This document shows, in pieces, positions 26,483 to 34,785 of a stretch of 64,000 nt of DNA (its first letter is position 1; each line of letters opens with the position of its first letter). Origin of the DNA: Streptococcus parasanguinis CC87K (GTDB taxonomy: Bacteria; Bacillota; Bacilli; Lactobacillales; Streptococcaceae); assembly GCF_000507765.1 (NCBI RefSeq), contig NZ_KI669401.1:1-64000 (forward strand), written 5' to 3'. Below the pieces are notes generated by a model. The model was not told where the DNA came from, did not search any database, and worked only from the letters and a program-made list of their open reading frames with translations. The position numbers were made by a program, and so were the translations under genes.

Positions 26483-27022
26483 ATGAAAATAGTATCTGGA
26501 ACCTATGGGGGACGTCCCCTCAAAACACTTGAAGGAAAAACAACCAGGCCGACTTCTGATAAGGTCAGAGGGGCCATGTTCAATATGATTGGTCCTTACT
26601 TTGATGGTGGAAGAGTGCTGGATCTCTATGCAGGAAGCGGTGGGCTCTCTATCGAAGCCGTTTCTCGAGGCATGTCAGAGGCCGTTCTAGTGGAAAGAGA
26701 TCGTAGAGCGCAGGAGATTGTAGCCGCCAATATTGCCATGACCAAGGAAAAGGAACGGTTTCAACTGCTAAAAATGGAGGCCAAGCAGGCCTTAGGGCTT
26801 TTAACGGGCACCTTTGACTTAGTTTTCTTGGATCCTCCTTATGCTAAGGAAGAGATTGTTCGCGATATCGAAACCTTGTGCGAGCGTCAACTCTTGTCAG
26901 AGGACGTCATGATTGTGTGCGAAACCGATAAACACGTAGAACTTCCTGAGGAAATCGGACAAGTGGGAATCTGGAAAGAAAAAATCTATGGAATTAGTAA
27001 GGTAACAGTATATGTCAGATAG
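26483..27022 (+). CDS. rsmD: 16S rRNA (guanine(966)-N(2))-methyltransferase RsmD
   Basis: A 179-residue RsmD-family enzyme. N-terminal MKIVSGTYGGRPLKTLEG and TRPTSDKVRGAMFNMIG; SAM motif VLDLYAGSGGLSIEAVSRG (~45-63); catalytic DPPY motif in LVFLDPPYAKEE (~115). The start at 26483 is set by family length. The extended -10 TGGTATAAT (26467-26475) ends 7 nt before it and there is no SD, so the mRNA is probably leaderless. coaD overlaps its end by 11 nt, an arrangement common in Firmicutes. Confidence 0.95.
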   Translation: MKIVSGTYGGRPLKTLEGKTTRPTSDKVRGAMFNMIGPYFDGGRVLDLYAGSGGLSIEAVSRGMSEAVLVERDRRAQEIVAANIAMTKEKERFQLLKMEAKQALGLLTGTFDLVFLDPPYAKEEIVRDIETLCERQLLSEDVMIVCETDKHVELPEEIGQVGIWKEKIYGISKVTVYVR

Positions 27023-27500
27023 AAGTGGATTGTTTACAGGATCGTTTGATCCGATTACCATTGGGCATGTGCAATTGATCGAGCGAGCTAGTCGCTTGTT
27101 TGACCGTGTCTATGTAGGAATTTTTTATAATTCGGAAAAAGTCGGACTCTTTTCTATTGAGCAGCGCGTGCGCATGGTAGAAGGGGCCTTGGCTCATTTG
27201 GAAAATGTTGAAATTGTGACGTCAACTCAAGAGTTGGCTGTGACAGTGGCGCGCAATCTTGGGGTCATCACCTTGATCCGGGGCTTGCGCAATGCACAGG
27301 ATCTGGTATACGAAGCCAATATGGATTATTTTAATCACCAGTTGGCGCCTGAATTGGAGACGGTTTATCTCTATGCCCAGCCTCCTTACCAGGCCATTAG
27401 TTCAACGCGTATTCGAGAGTTGCTGGCTTTTCAGCAGGATATCTCACCTTATGTACCAAATAGTGTAATGGAGGAAATCAAAGATGACACAAGCGAATAA
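27012..27500 (+). CDS. coaD: Phosphopantetheine adenylyltransferase
   Basis: 162 residues, the usual CoaD length; it makes dephospho-CoA from phosphopantetheine and ATP. Signature GLFTGSFDPITIGHVQLIERA (TxGH as TIGH), TLIRGLRNAQDLVYE and the C-terminal AISSTRIRELL. It overlaps rsmD by 11 nt upstream and sepM by 17 nt downstream, so the three genes form a tightly coupled operon. Confidence 0.97.
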   Translation: MSDRSGLFTGSFDPITIGHVQLIERASRLFDRVYVGIFYNSEKVGLFSIEQRVRMVEGALAHLENVEIVTSTQELAVTVARNLGVITLIRGLRNAQDLVYEANMDYFNHQLAPELETVYLYAQPPYQAISSTRIRELLAFQQDISPYVPNSVMEEIKDDTSE

Positions 27501-28566
27501 ACCAAGCTTGCCTACAAAAAAGAAAAAAGGACGATTGAAAGAATACCGATGGCCGATTGCAGGCGTTCTTTTCTTGTTCCTCTTGCTAGCTGCCTTTGTG
27601 ATTCGTCTTCCCTATTATATTGAGATGCCAGGAACGGCAGAAGACATTCGATCGGTCATGACAGTCGATGGAAAAGCGGATACCAAGTCAGGATCCTATG
27701 ACTTTGTAACCGTGGCAGTGAAAGAAGCGACCCCGGCTGATTTGATCTATGCTTGGGCGACACCTTTTACAGATATCTACTCTGCCAAGGATATGACAGG
27801 TGGTAGTTCGAGCCAAGAATTTACACGGATTAACCAATTCTATATGGAAACCTCGCAAAATATGGCCATCTACCAAGGGTTAAAGACAGCTGGAAAAGAA
27901 ACCCAGATGGACTTTCTTGGTGTTTATGTTATGCAGGTAGCAGATGACTCGACTTTTAAGGGAATCTTGAACATTGCGGATACCGTCACCGGTGTGAATG
28001 GCAAGACCTTTAAGAGTTCCAAAGAATTGATTGACTATGTCGGTTCTCAAAAAATTGGCGACCCTGTTTCAGTGACCTATATTGAGGATGGACAAACCAA
28101 GACCGCAGACGGAAAGATCATCAAATTGTCTAACGGGAAAAACGGAATCGGGATTAGCCTGATCGACCGGACTGAAGCCAAAGGAGATGTTCCTGTCCAG
28201 TTTGCGACTCAAGGGATTGGTGGACCAAGTGCCGGCATGATGTTTAGCCTAGCTATCTACACCCAAGTGGCTGATCCAGATCTTCGTCAGGGACGCCATA
28301 TTGCAGGGACAGGAACCATTAACCAAGATGGAACGGTTGGCGACATCGGTGGGATTGACAAGAAAGTCGTCGCAGCCGATAAAGAAGGAGCAGAAATTTT
28401 CTTTGCCCCTAATAATCCTGTTTCCAAAGAAGAAAAGAAAGCCAATCCCAAGGCCAAATCAAACTATGAAACAGCGAAAGAAGCAGCGAAACAAATTCAT
28501 TCGAAGATGAAAATTGTCCCCGTCAAAACCCTTCAAGACGCTATTGATTATTTGAAGAAGAATTAG
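27484..28566 (+). CDS. sepM: SepM family membrane-anchored serine protease (PDZ-Lon)
   Basis: 360 residues. A basic N-terminus then one membrane helix (~24-44, AGVLFLFLLLAAFVIRLPYY) places the rest outside. A PDZ domain occupies ~145-220 (GILNIADTVTGVNGKTFKS). The C-terminal Lon-type (S16) protease has Ser in GGPSAGMMFSLAI and Lys in GGIDKKVVAADKEG, forming the Ser-Lys dyad. In S. mutans SepM trims the competence-stimulating peptide; homologues occur in most streptococci and may process other peptides here. Overlaps coaD by 17 nt. Confidence 0.93.
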   Translation: MTQANKPSLPTKKKKGRLKEYRWPIAGVLFLFLLLAAFVIRLPYYIEMPGTAEDIRSVMTVDGKADTKSGSYDFVTVAVKEATPADLIYAWATPFTDIYSAKDMTGGSSSQEFTRINQFYMETSQNMAIYQGLKTAGKETQMDFLGVYVMQVADDSTFKGILNIADTVTGVNGKTFKSSKELIDYVGSQKIGDPVSVTYIEDGQTKTADGKIIKLSNGKNGIGISLIDRTEAKGDVPVQFATQGIGGPSAGMMFSLAIYTQVADPDLRQGRHIAGTGTINQDGTVGDIGGIDKKVVAADKEGAEIFFAPNNPVSKEEKKANPKAKSNYETAKEAAKQIHSKMKIVPVKTLQDAIDYLKKN

Positions 28567-28586
28567 AAGTATCTTGTTAGATCAGT

Positions 28587-28606
28587 CTCGTACTTGAAAG
28601 TACGAG
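28587..28606 (+). other. Hairpin downstream of sepM
   Basis: Perfect 8-bp stem CTCGTACT with AGTACGAG and loop TGAA. No T run, so not a terminator by itself; possibly a 3' stabilising structure. Confidence 0.5.
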
Positions 28607-28663
28607 GTAGAGTTGGCAGATAGGAAGATTCACCTTCTAATCAAATTCAAGTTTTTGCTTATC

Positions 28664-28693
28664 AATCTCTCTATTTTTAGAGGGATTTTTTCT
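28664..28693 (+). terminator. Terminator of the rsmD-coaD-sepM operon
   Basis: Stem AATCTCTCT with AGAGGGATT (G-U tolerant) around an ATTTTT-type loop, followed by a T run. Located between sepM and the ccdA promoter region. Confidence 0.6.
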
Positions 28694-28728
28694 TTATACT
28701 GGTATCAGAAAGAAAGGGAGGTAGTGAA

Positions 28729-29439
28729 ATGATTCAAACCAGTTTGTTTTCCATTTCAGTATTCTTAGCGGGAGTTCTATCCTTTTTCTCCCCATGTATT
28801 TTGCCACTGATGCCAGTCTATGTAGGGATTCTATTGGATTCTGAACGTGTGAAAACTGTTCGGATTTTTGGAAGAGATATTTCTTGGTACGGCTTGGTGA
28901 AGACTCTTTGTTTTATCGCAGGTCTATCAACTGTTTTCCTGATTCTAGGATACGGTGCAGGGGCCCTTGGCCAGGTGCTTTATGCTCCATGGTTTCGCTA
29001 TCTGCTAGGAGGGATTGTGATCCTATTAGGGATTCACCAAATGGAAGTGATCAATCTGAGACAACTCCAAAAGCAAAAGACCATCCAACTCAATAAGAAT
29101 CGGGAGCGCAATGAATTCTTCAATGCTTTTCTGATAGGGGTCACCTTCAGTTTTGGTTGGACCCCTTGTGTCGGACCAGTTCTGAGTTCTGTTCTAGCCA
29201 TTGCCGCTTCTGGAGGAGATGGTGCTTTGCAAGGCGCTCTCCTGATGCTGGTCTATACATTAGGATTGGCGCTCCCCTTCTTAGTCTTGGCTCTAGCTTC
29301 TAGCTGGGTTCTACAACATTTTGCTAAACTCAAGCCCCATATGGGAACCTTGAAAAAAATTGGTGGTGCCCTCATCGTCTTGATGGGCATCTTGCTGATG
29401 CTAGGAAATCTTAATAGCCTCGCATCCCTGTTTCACTAA
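28729..29439 (+). CDS. ccdA: CcdA-type thiol-disulfide transmembrane transporter
   Basis: 236 residues, six hydrophobic segments. The two redox cysteines lie in SFFSPCILPLMPVYVG (~22-37) and FGWTPCVGPVLSSVLA (~143-158). CcdA passes electrons from cytosolic thioredoxin to surface thiol proteins. In S. pneumoniae the homologous ccdA1 serves Etrx1 and MsrAB2. Here the order is ccdA, Met-rich lipoprotein, thioredoxin-like lipoprotein, msrAB. Strong SD GGGAGG. Confidence 0.94.
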   Translation: MIQTSLFSISVFLAGVLSFFSPCILPLMPVYVGILLDSERVKTVRIFGRDISWYGLVKTLCFIAGLSTVFLILGYGAGALGQVLYAPWFRYLLGGIVILLGIHQMEVINLRQLQKQKTIQLNKNRERNEFFNAFLIGVTFSFGWTPCVGPVLSSVLAIAASGGDGALQGALLMLVYTLGLALPFLVLALASSWVLQHFAKLKPHMGTLKKIGGALIVLMGILLMLGNLNSLASLFH

Positions 29440-29465
29440 TCTTGAATGATTAAAGGAGAAAAATC

Positions 29466-29804
29466 ATGAAAAAAATTCTTGCACTTTCTATTGCTACACT
29501 TAGCATCGTCACTTTAGCAGCTTGTTCTGGACAGAAATCAGATTCAGATATGAAAAAAACGGACGATAGTAGTATGATGAAGAAGGACGATATGAAGAAG
29601 GACGATATGAAGAAGGATGACATGAAGGATTCATCCATGTCCGATGATAAAATGAAAAAAGAAGACATGAAAGATTCATCTATGATGTCTGACAGCAGTT
29701 CGGAAATGAAGGACGATATGAAAAAAGATGAGATGAAATCTAGCGATTCAGAAATGAAAAATGAAAAGAGTGAATCATCTGATATGAAATCAGACAAGGA
29801 ATGA
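29466..29804 (+). CDS. Methionine-rich acidic lipoprotein, possible oxidant sink
   Basis: 112 residues. Signal peptide with lipobox TLAAC (Cys ~20). The mature ~93 residues are almost only M, D, K, S and E in repeats of the type DDMKK/SSMM/SEMK and contain 16 methionines; no folded domain. SD AAAGGAG. It sits between ccdA and the thioredoxin-like partner of MsrAB, so its surface methionines should be good substrates for oxidation and MsrAB repair. This recalls the methionine-rich scavenger MrpX described with MsrP in Gram-negative bacteria, but without sequence homology that I can see. Function is inference from composition and context. Confidence 0.8.
   Translation: MKKILALSIATLSIVTLAACSGQKSDSDMKKTDDSSMMKKDDMKKDDMKKDDMKDSSMSDDKMKKEDMKDSSMMSDSSSEMKDDMKKDEMKSSDSEMKNEKSESSDMKSDKE
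29580..29624 (+). repeat. 15-bp tandem repeat, three units, in the Met-rich lipoprotein gene
   Basis: AAGAAGGACGATATG at 29580-29594 and 29595-29609, and AAGAAGGATGACATG at 29610-29624, encode KKDDM three times in frame. Copy number could change by slippage without a frameshift, altering the methionine count. Confidence 0.85.
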
Positions 29805-29810
29805 AAGAAG

Positions 29811-29845
29811 GGAGAGGTCATCTGAGGATGACTTTCTCCTTGTTT
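29811..29845 (+). terminator. Weak intra-operon hairpin upstream of the thioredoxin-like gene
   Basis: GGAGA...GTCAT pairs with ATGAC...TCTCC (29811-29821 with 29828-29839, one internal mismatch), followed by TTGTTT. It could partly attenuate the transcript after the Met-rich lipoprotein gene, making that mRNA more abundant than the enzymes downstream. Confidence 0.4.
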
Positions 29846-29857
29846 AAAGAGGTAATA

Positions 29858-30421
29858 ATGATGAAGAAATTAGCTTTAGTAGCTGCAGGATTTTTGTGTA
29901 CTGGACTTTTGGGGGCTTGTTCGAGTCAAGGAATGGCTACTTCCAATAAGGACATGAGCCAACAAACAGCCAAAGCTGGGGCTAGGCAACCATCTGGCAA
30001 GAAAGTGAAGGATTTTAGCTTGCAAGGAGTGGATGGCAAGACCTACCGCTTATCTGATTACAAAGGGAAGAAAGTTTACCTCAAATTTTGGGCTTCCTGG
30101 TGCTCTATTTGCCTGTCGACATTAGAGGATACCAATGAGTTGGCAAAAGAAGAGGCAGGTAAGGATTACGTGGTTTTATCTGTTGTAGCTCCAACCTTTA
30201 ATGGCGAAAAATCAGCAGCAGATTTCAAAAACTGGTACCAGTCTTTGGATTACAAGGATTTCCCAGTCTTGCTAGATAGTAAAGGGGAACTGCTCAAAGA
30301 ATATGGGATTCGTTCTTATCCATCGGCACTTTTTATCAATAGTGATGGGACTTTATCGAAGAGTCATATTGGCTATATGAATAAAGAGGATATCCTCAAG
30401 ACCTTAGAGAACATGCAGTAA
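29858..30421 (+). CDS. Thioredoxin-like surface lipoprotein (Etrx1/TlpA type)
   Basis: 187 residues. Lipoprotein signal with lipobox LLGAC (~19-23). Thioredoxin fold of the TlpA/AhpC-TSA type with active-site CSIC in FWASWCSICLSTLED (~90) and cis-Pro region IRSYPSALFIN. In S. pneumoniae Etrx1 takes electrons from CcdA1 and reduces MsrAB2; gene order supports the same role here. The first two codons are ATG ATG (29858, 29861) after SD GAGG; an in-frame start further upstream would lack a signal peptide. Confidence 0.9.
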   Translation: MMKKLALVAAGFLCTGLLGACSSQGMATSNKDMSQQTAKAGARQPSGKKVKDFSLQGVDGKTYRLSDYKGKKVYLKFWASWCSICLSTLEDTNELAKEEAGKDYVVLSVVAPTFNGEKSAADFKNWYQSLDYKDFPVLLDSKGELLKEYGIRSYPSALFINSDGTLSKSHIGYMNKEDILKTLENMQ

Positions 30422-30432
30422 GGAGATAGACA

Positions 30433-31554
30433 ATGGAAACAAAGTGGAAAGTGTTTGCTATCCTTCTCGTTGGCTTACTATCGATTGGTTTCTTTTTCTT
30501 TAGTAAGGGAGCAAACGGAATGGATCGATCAGAAACAAGTACGGAGAGTATCAAAAAAGCATCGATGAGTCAGACTCCAGTAGCCAAAAAGGAAACAAAG
30601 GAAAAGGTTGATCCAAAGGATCAGCGTGAAATTTATTTGGCTGGTGGTTGCTTCTGGGGTGTGGAAGAGTATTTTTCCCGTGTTCCGGGTGTCATTGATG
30701 CCGAATCAGGTTATGCCAATGGAAAAGGGGATACCACCAAGTATGAATTAGTCCCTCAAACAGGCCATGCTGAAACAGTTCATATCACTTACAATGTCAA
30801 GCAGGTATCTCTGAAAGAATTGCTCCTGCATTATTTCCGGATTATCGACCCAACGTCGAAGAATCGTCAAGGAAATGATCAAGGGACTCAATACCGAACA
30901 GGTGTCTATTATGTCTCTCAAGAGGATCTTCCAACTATTAACCAAGTCTTTGAAGAGGTAGCAAAAAAATACGACAAACCGTTAGCAGTGGAAAAAGAGC
31001 CACTGACCAATTTCATCAAGGCTGAGGACTACCACCAGGATTATCTAAAGAAACATCCGAATGGGTACTGCCATATCGATGTCAATCAGGCTTCTTATCC
31101 TGTTATTGATGCTAGTCGCTACTCCAAGCCAAGCGATGAGGAAATCAAAAAGAAGTTATCTCCCGAAGAGTATGCGGTGACACAAAAAAATGATACTGAA
31201 CGTGCCTTCTCCAATCGTTACTGGGATCAGTTTGATGCCGGTATTTATGTAGATGTCGTGACCGGTGAGCCCCTCTTTTCCTCTAAGGATAAATTTGATT
31301 CTGGTTGTGGTTGGCCAAGCTTTAGCCGACCGATCAGTCCGGATGTGGCAACCTACAAGGAAGATAAGAGTTTCAATATGACTCGGACAGAGGTTCGGAG
31401 TCGAGTAGGAAATTCCCATCTAGGCCACGTCTTTACTGATGGACCTAAGGAAAAAGGCGGCCTTCGCTATTGCATCAATAGCTTGTCAATCAAATTCATC
31501 CCTAAAGCAGAGATGGTGGAAAAGGGCTACGGTTATTTATTGGACTATGTCTGA
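30433..31554 (+). CDS. msrAB: Surface peptide-methionine sulfoxide reductase MsrAB
   Basis: A 373-residue fusion. The N-terminal membrane anchor (~5-24, [18 protein letters not shown]) is followed by a linker. The MsrA domain has catalytic Cys in [13 protein letters not shown] (~72). The MsrB domain (~235-373) has [21 protein letters not shown] and the catalytic Cys in LRYCINSLS. It reduces both S- and R-methionine sulfoxide in surface proteins, with electrons from CcdA via the thioredoxin-like lipoprotein. It starts 11 nt after the previous gene (SD AAGGAG) and ends the operon. Confidence 0.96.
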   Translation: METKWKVFAILLVGLLSIGFFFFSKGANGMDRSETSTESIKKASMSQTPVAKKETKEKVDPKDQREIYLAGGCFWGVEEYFSRVPGVIDAESGYANGKGDTTKYELVPQTGHAETVHITYNVKQVSLKELLLHYFRIIDPTSKNRQGNDQGTQYRTGVYYVSQEDLPTINQVFEEVAKKYDKPLAVEKEPLTNFIKAEDYHQDYLKKHPNGYCHIDVNQASYPVIDASRYSKPSDEEIKKKLSPEEYAVTQKNDTERAFSNRYWDQFDAGIYVDVVTGEPLFSSKDKFDSGCGWPSFSRPISPDVATYKEDKSFNMTRTEVRSRVGNSHLGHVFTDGPKEKGGLRYCINSLSIKFIPKAEMVEKGYGYLLDYV

Positions 31555-31574
31555 GACATTTGGAACTACAATTT

Positions 31575-31582
31575 GCTATAAT
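31575..31582 (+). promoter_or_regulatory. -10 element of the two-component system
   Basis: Extended -10 TGCTATAAT (hexamer 31577-31582), 22 nt after the msrAB stop, upstream of the SD AGGTG and the ATG at 31613. Confidence 0.5.
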
Positions 31583-31612
31583 AAGCCTAGCAAAAATAAG
31601 TAGGTGAAAGAC

Positions 31613-32347
31613 ATGTATGCGATCATGATTGTGGAAGATGAAGAGCTTATCCGGCAGGGACTGACTTCCTTAGTGGATTATGAACAGTTTGGAATGACCG
31701 TCATCAACCAGGCAGAAAATGGCCGTGAGGCCTGGGAGAAGTTTCAAGATCAACCAGCCGATATCCTTCTAACCGATATTAATATGCCACAAATGAATGG
31801 CTTGGATCTGGCCCGTCTCGTCAAAGAGCAGTCTCCGTCTTGTCATATCATTTTTTTGACAGGTTATGATGACTTTGAGTTTGCGAGGAAAGCCATCAAG
31901 TTAGGTGCAGATGATTATTTGCTGAAGCCTTTTTCAAAAGATGATATCGAAGAGATGTTAGCAAAGGTGAAAGGAAAACTCGATCAAGAGCGAAAAAAGG
32001 CGCAAGTCGAAGATTTGGTCAGTCATGGTTATTCAACAGACTTAGAAGAAGCCATTCATGCTCGTTTAGCAGATTCCCAGTTAACCCTGAAGGATTTGGC
32101 CTATCAACTTGGTTTCAGTCCCTCTTATCTAAGTGTATTGATCAAGAAAAAATTGGGACTTCCCTTTCAAGAATACCTTATCCAGGAGCGAATGAAGAAG
32201 GCTCGGCTCTTGCTTCTCACGACAGATTTAAAGATTTATGAGATCGCCGATCAGGTTGGTTTTGAAGATATGAACTATTTTTCTCAACGCTTTAAGCAGG
32301 TTGTTGGGGTGACGCCAAGGCAGTACAAAAAAGGAGAGCATGAATGA
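31613..32347 (+). CDS. Response regulator, AraC-type output (RR09-like)
   Basis: 244 residues. The receiver domain ~1-120 has acidic pocket VEDE, phospho-acceptor Asp55 (LLTDINMPQMNG), Thr (FLTGYDD) and Lys (LLKPFS). A C-terminal AraC/XylS pair of helix-turn-helices follows (LKDLAYQLGFSPSYLSVLIK, IYEIADQVGFEDMNYFSQRF). YesN-like. In S. pneumoniae the same position after msrAB2 holds rr09/hk09, a system linked to virulence and metabolism. The start ATG 31613 (SD AGGTG) is preferred to an in-frame GTG at 31604. Overlaps the kinase gene by 4 nt. Confidence 0.92.
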   Translation: MYAIMIVEDEELIRQGLTSLVDYEQFGMTVINQAENGREAWEKFQDQPADILLTDINMPQMNGLDLARLVKEQSPSCHIIFLTGYDDFEFARKAIKLGADDYLLKPFSKDDIEEMLAKVKGKLDQERKKAQVEDLVSHGYSTDLEEAIHARLADSQLTLKDLAYQLGFSPSYLSVLIKKKLGLPFQEYLIQERMKKARLLLLTTDLKIYEIADQVGFEDMNYFSQRFKQVVGVTPRQYKKGEHE

Positions 32348-34056
32348 AACGATATCCCTTGCTGATTCAGCTGGTCCTCTACTTTTTTCTCTTCATTCTC
32401 CTACTTTTTGGTCTCATCGGTAGCCTTTACTATCAAACGAGTTCAGGGGCGATCCGCCAGCTAACGGAGCGGACGACAAGAAATAGTATCGACCAAAGTA
32501 GTCAGTTTATCACGTCTTATCTAAAAAAATTAAAGCAGACCACAACAGTGCTTAGTAAGGAACAGGCTGTTCGCCAATTTGCCCAAGATAGAAGTGCGGA
32601 TCAAGAAACGGTTCAGCACTTGATGCGAACGATGATTGAAACGGATCCGGACCTGGTCTCAGCGGTCTTGGTGACCAAGGACGGACGTCTGGTAGCGACA
32701 GATACCAAAATCAGCATGCAGACTTCTTCAGATATGATGAATGAAAGTTGGTATCAAGAGGCGATTAAGGAAAGAGCCATGCCGGTCTTGACGCCAGCTC
32801 GAAAGGAATCCTTGACCTCGGAAAAAGAAAAATGGGTGGTTTCTATTACCCAAGAAGTGGTCGATCAGACTGGTCAAAATCTCGGAGTAGTACGCTTGGA
32901 TATTGGCTACGATAGCCTTCAGGCTTACTTGGATCACCTTCAACTAGGGAAACAAGGCTTTAGTTTTATCATTAATCAAAAGCATGAGTTTGTCTACCAT
33001 CCTAAAAAAGCGGTCTATTCCTCCAGCCAAGAGATGCAGGCCATGCAGCCCTATATTGCTGTGACAGATGGTTATGCTAAAGGAGGACAGAATTTTATCT
33101 ATCAGGTTCCGATTCCAGATAGTGATTGGACCTTGATTGGAGTAGCTTCACTTGAAGGACTTCAGATGCTTCAGTCGCAACTCCTATACTCTTTCATTGG
33201 CCTAGGATTACTAGCTTTGATCATGTGTTTGATAGGGATCGGCTTTGTTCTGCGTTTGTGGATCAAACCCTTACGAGACCTTCAGACCATCATTTTGAGG
33301 ATTGGAGCAGGAGAAGCTCACGTGAGGGCTGTAGCCAAAGGATCTCCAGAATTGGTGGACCTCGCTCAAGCTTTTAATGCCATGTTGGACCAAATCGATA
33401 ACCTCATGCAACAGGTTAAGGAAGAGGAGCAAAACGCGCGGCGTTATGAGTTGCGGGCACTTTCGGCTCAGATTAATCCGCATTTCCTCTACAATACTTT
33501 GGATACGATTGTCTGGATGGCAGAGTTTAATGATAGTCGGCGCGTGGTCAACATCACTAAGTCTCTGGCTCAATATTTTCGACTGGCTCTCAACCAAGGC
33601 CAGGAACAAATCCTGCTGAGAGATGAAATTGACCATGTCCGCCAGTATCTTTTCATTCAGAAGCAACGTTATGGAGAAAAGCTCAACTATGAAATTCTAG
33701 AAGATAAACGGTTGAGCGACTATCAGCTCCCCAAATTAGTGCTTCAACCCTTAGTGGAAAATGCGATTTACCATGGTATTAAGGAGATCGATCGGCCTGG
33801 TCTCATTCGAGTGACAACTGAAGTCAGTGGAGACTACGCTTGCGTATCGATTTTTGACAATGGACGAGGGTTTGACCGATCAGAATCAACAGCCCAAACC
33901 CTTCTTCGTTTAGGAGGTGTTGGCTTGAAAAATGTGGACCAACGATTGCGTCTTCAATTTGGCGAAGCCTATCATATGGAGATCGATTCTAAAGCCGATA
34001 GCTATACCAAAATTACTCTATTTTTACCCCTTTCATCATCTGATGAACATGTATAG
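32344..34056 (+). CDS. Sensor histidine kinase, LytS/YesM type (HK09-like)
   Basis: 570 residues. TM1 ~10-30 (LVLYFFLFILLLFGLIGSLYY region), an extracellular dCache-like sensor domain ~35-275, TM2 ~285-307, HAMP ~310-360, then the His_kinase domain with phospho-acceptor His in SAQINPHFLYNTLD (~380). ATPase motifs are VLQPLVENAIYHGI, FDNGRGFDRS and GGVGLKNVDQRL. Cache domains bind small metabolites; the ligand is unknown. Coupled by 4 nt to the regulator gene and followed by a strong terminator. Confidence 0.93.
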   Translation: MKRYPLLIQLVLYFFLFILLLFGLIGSLYYQTSSGAIRQLTERTTRNSIDQSSQFITSYLKKLKQTTTVLSKEQAVRQFAQDRSADQETVQHLMRTMIETDPDLVSAVLVTKDGRLVATDTKISMQTSSDMMNESWYQEAIKERAMPVLTPARKESLTSEKEKWVVSITQEVVDQTGQNLGVVRLDIGYDSLQAYLDHLQLGKQGFSFIINQKHEFVYHPKKAVYSSSQEMQAMQPYIAVTDGYAKGGQNFIYQVPIPDSDWTLIGVASLEGLQMLQSQLLYSFIGLGLLALIMCLIGIGFVLRLWIKPLRDLQTIILRIGAGEAHVRAVAKGSPELVDLAQAFNAMLDQIDNLMQQVKEEEQNARRYELRALSAQINPHFLYNTLDTIVWMAEFNDSRRVVNITKSLAQYFRLALNQGQEQILLRDEIDHVRQYLFIQKQRYGEKLNYEILEDKRLSDYQLPKLVLQPLVENAIYHGIKEIDRPGLIRVTTEVSGDYACVSIFDNGRGFDRSESTAQTLLRLGGVGLKNVDQRLRLQFGEAYHMEIDSKADSYTKITLFLPLSSSDEHV

Positions 34057-34087
34057 AGACAAAGATTGCCTTCTTTGTCTCTTTTTC
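34055..34087 (+). terminator. Terminator after the histidine kinase gene
   Basis: Perfect 10-bp stem AGAGACAAAG (34055-34064) with CTTTGTCTCT (34073-34082), then a T run. The stem overlaps the stop codon of the kinase gene. Confidence 0.9.
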
Positions 34088-34203
34088 CTTTTGGAAACTT
34101 TCAATGTTGAATTTCAACTCTTTTCTAGTCAAATCTGACGCAAGTCATCAAATTTATGATAGAATAAAGTGTTACAGTAAATAGATTTTGATGAAGGAAC
34201 ACT

Positions 34204-34779
34204 ATGCGAAAAGAGATTGACCCTGAATTATATAATTACAATAAATTTCCTGGACCTGTGTTTCGTCAGGTAGGAGACCAGATCCTTTCAGAAAACCTCA
34301 CTTTTGAGTTGTTAAAAAATGAGAAGGAAGCATTTGATGCGACCGTTTTTGGTCAACGATTTTCTGAGATTTTAACTAAATTTGATTACATTGTTGGTGA
34401 TTGGAGCAATGAGCAGTTGCGCTTGCGTGGCTTCTATAAGGAAGAACGCAATGTTGCAACGATGGATAAACTAAGTCGCTTAGACGATTATTTGTTAGAA
34501 TATTGTAGCTATGGTTGTGCTTATTTTGTCCTTGAAAATAAGGAGCCTCATCGTGCTTCCTTTGATAAGAAATCACCGGTCAAAAAAGCTCAATCAGAAG
34601 AGAGAGAGCCTAAGAAGCGTTCGCGCAATCGTAAACAAAAAGATCGTTTCCAAAAACGAGAACGCGACAAGGGACAGTCAACGAATAACTCGAAAAAAAC
34701 AAGACCGTCTGCTGAAACTAAAAAAACAACGAAGACGAACAACAAACGTCATTTTGTGATTCGTCAAAAAGAGGAGTAA
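34204..34779 (+). CDS. YutD-like protein with basic tail
   Basis: 191 residues. The N-terminal ~115 residues match the YutD family (FVFGQRFSEILTKFDYIVGDW and LDDYLLEYCSYGCAYFVLEN). The remaining ~70 residues are a low-complexity K/R/T/N-rich tail suggestive of RNA or nucleic-acid association. An extended -10 TGATAGAAT (34157-34165) and SD AAGGAA precede it. rlmN starts 6 nt after its stop, so both share a transcript. Function unknown. Confidence 0.85.
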   Translation: MRKEIDPELYNYNKFPGPVFRQVGDQILSENLTFELLKNEKEAFDATVFGQRFSEILTKFDYIVGDWSNEQLRLRGFYKEERNVATMDKLSRLDDYLLEYCSYGCAYFVLENKEPHRASFDKKSPVKKAQSEEREPKKRSRNRKQKDRFQKRERDKGQSTNNSKKTRPSAETKKTTKTNNKRHFVIRQKEE

Positions 34780-34785
34780 GAGAAA

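Noticed and set aside
29450..29821. Antisense ORF rich in Ser, Phe and Ile opposite the Met-rich lipoprotein gene
   Set aside because: Composition is an exact shadow of the ATG/GAT/AAG repeats on the plus strand; no SD or promoter.
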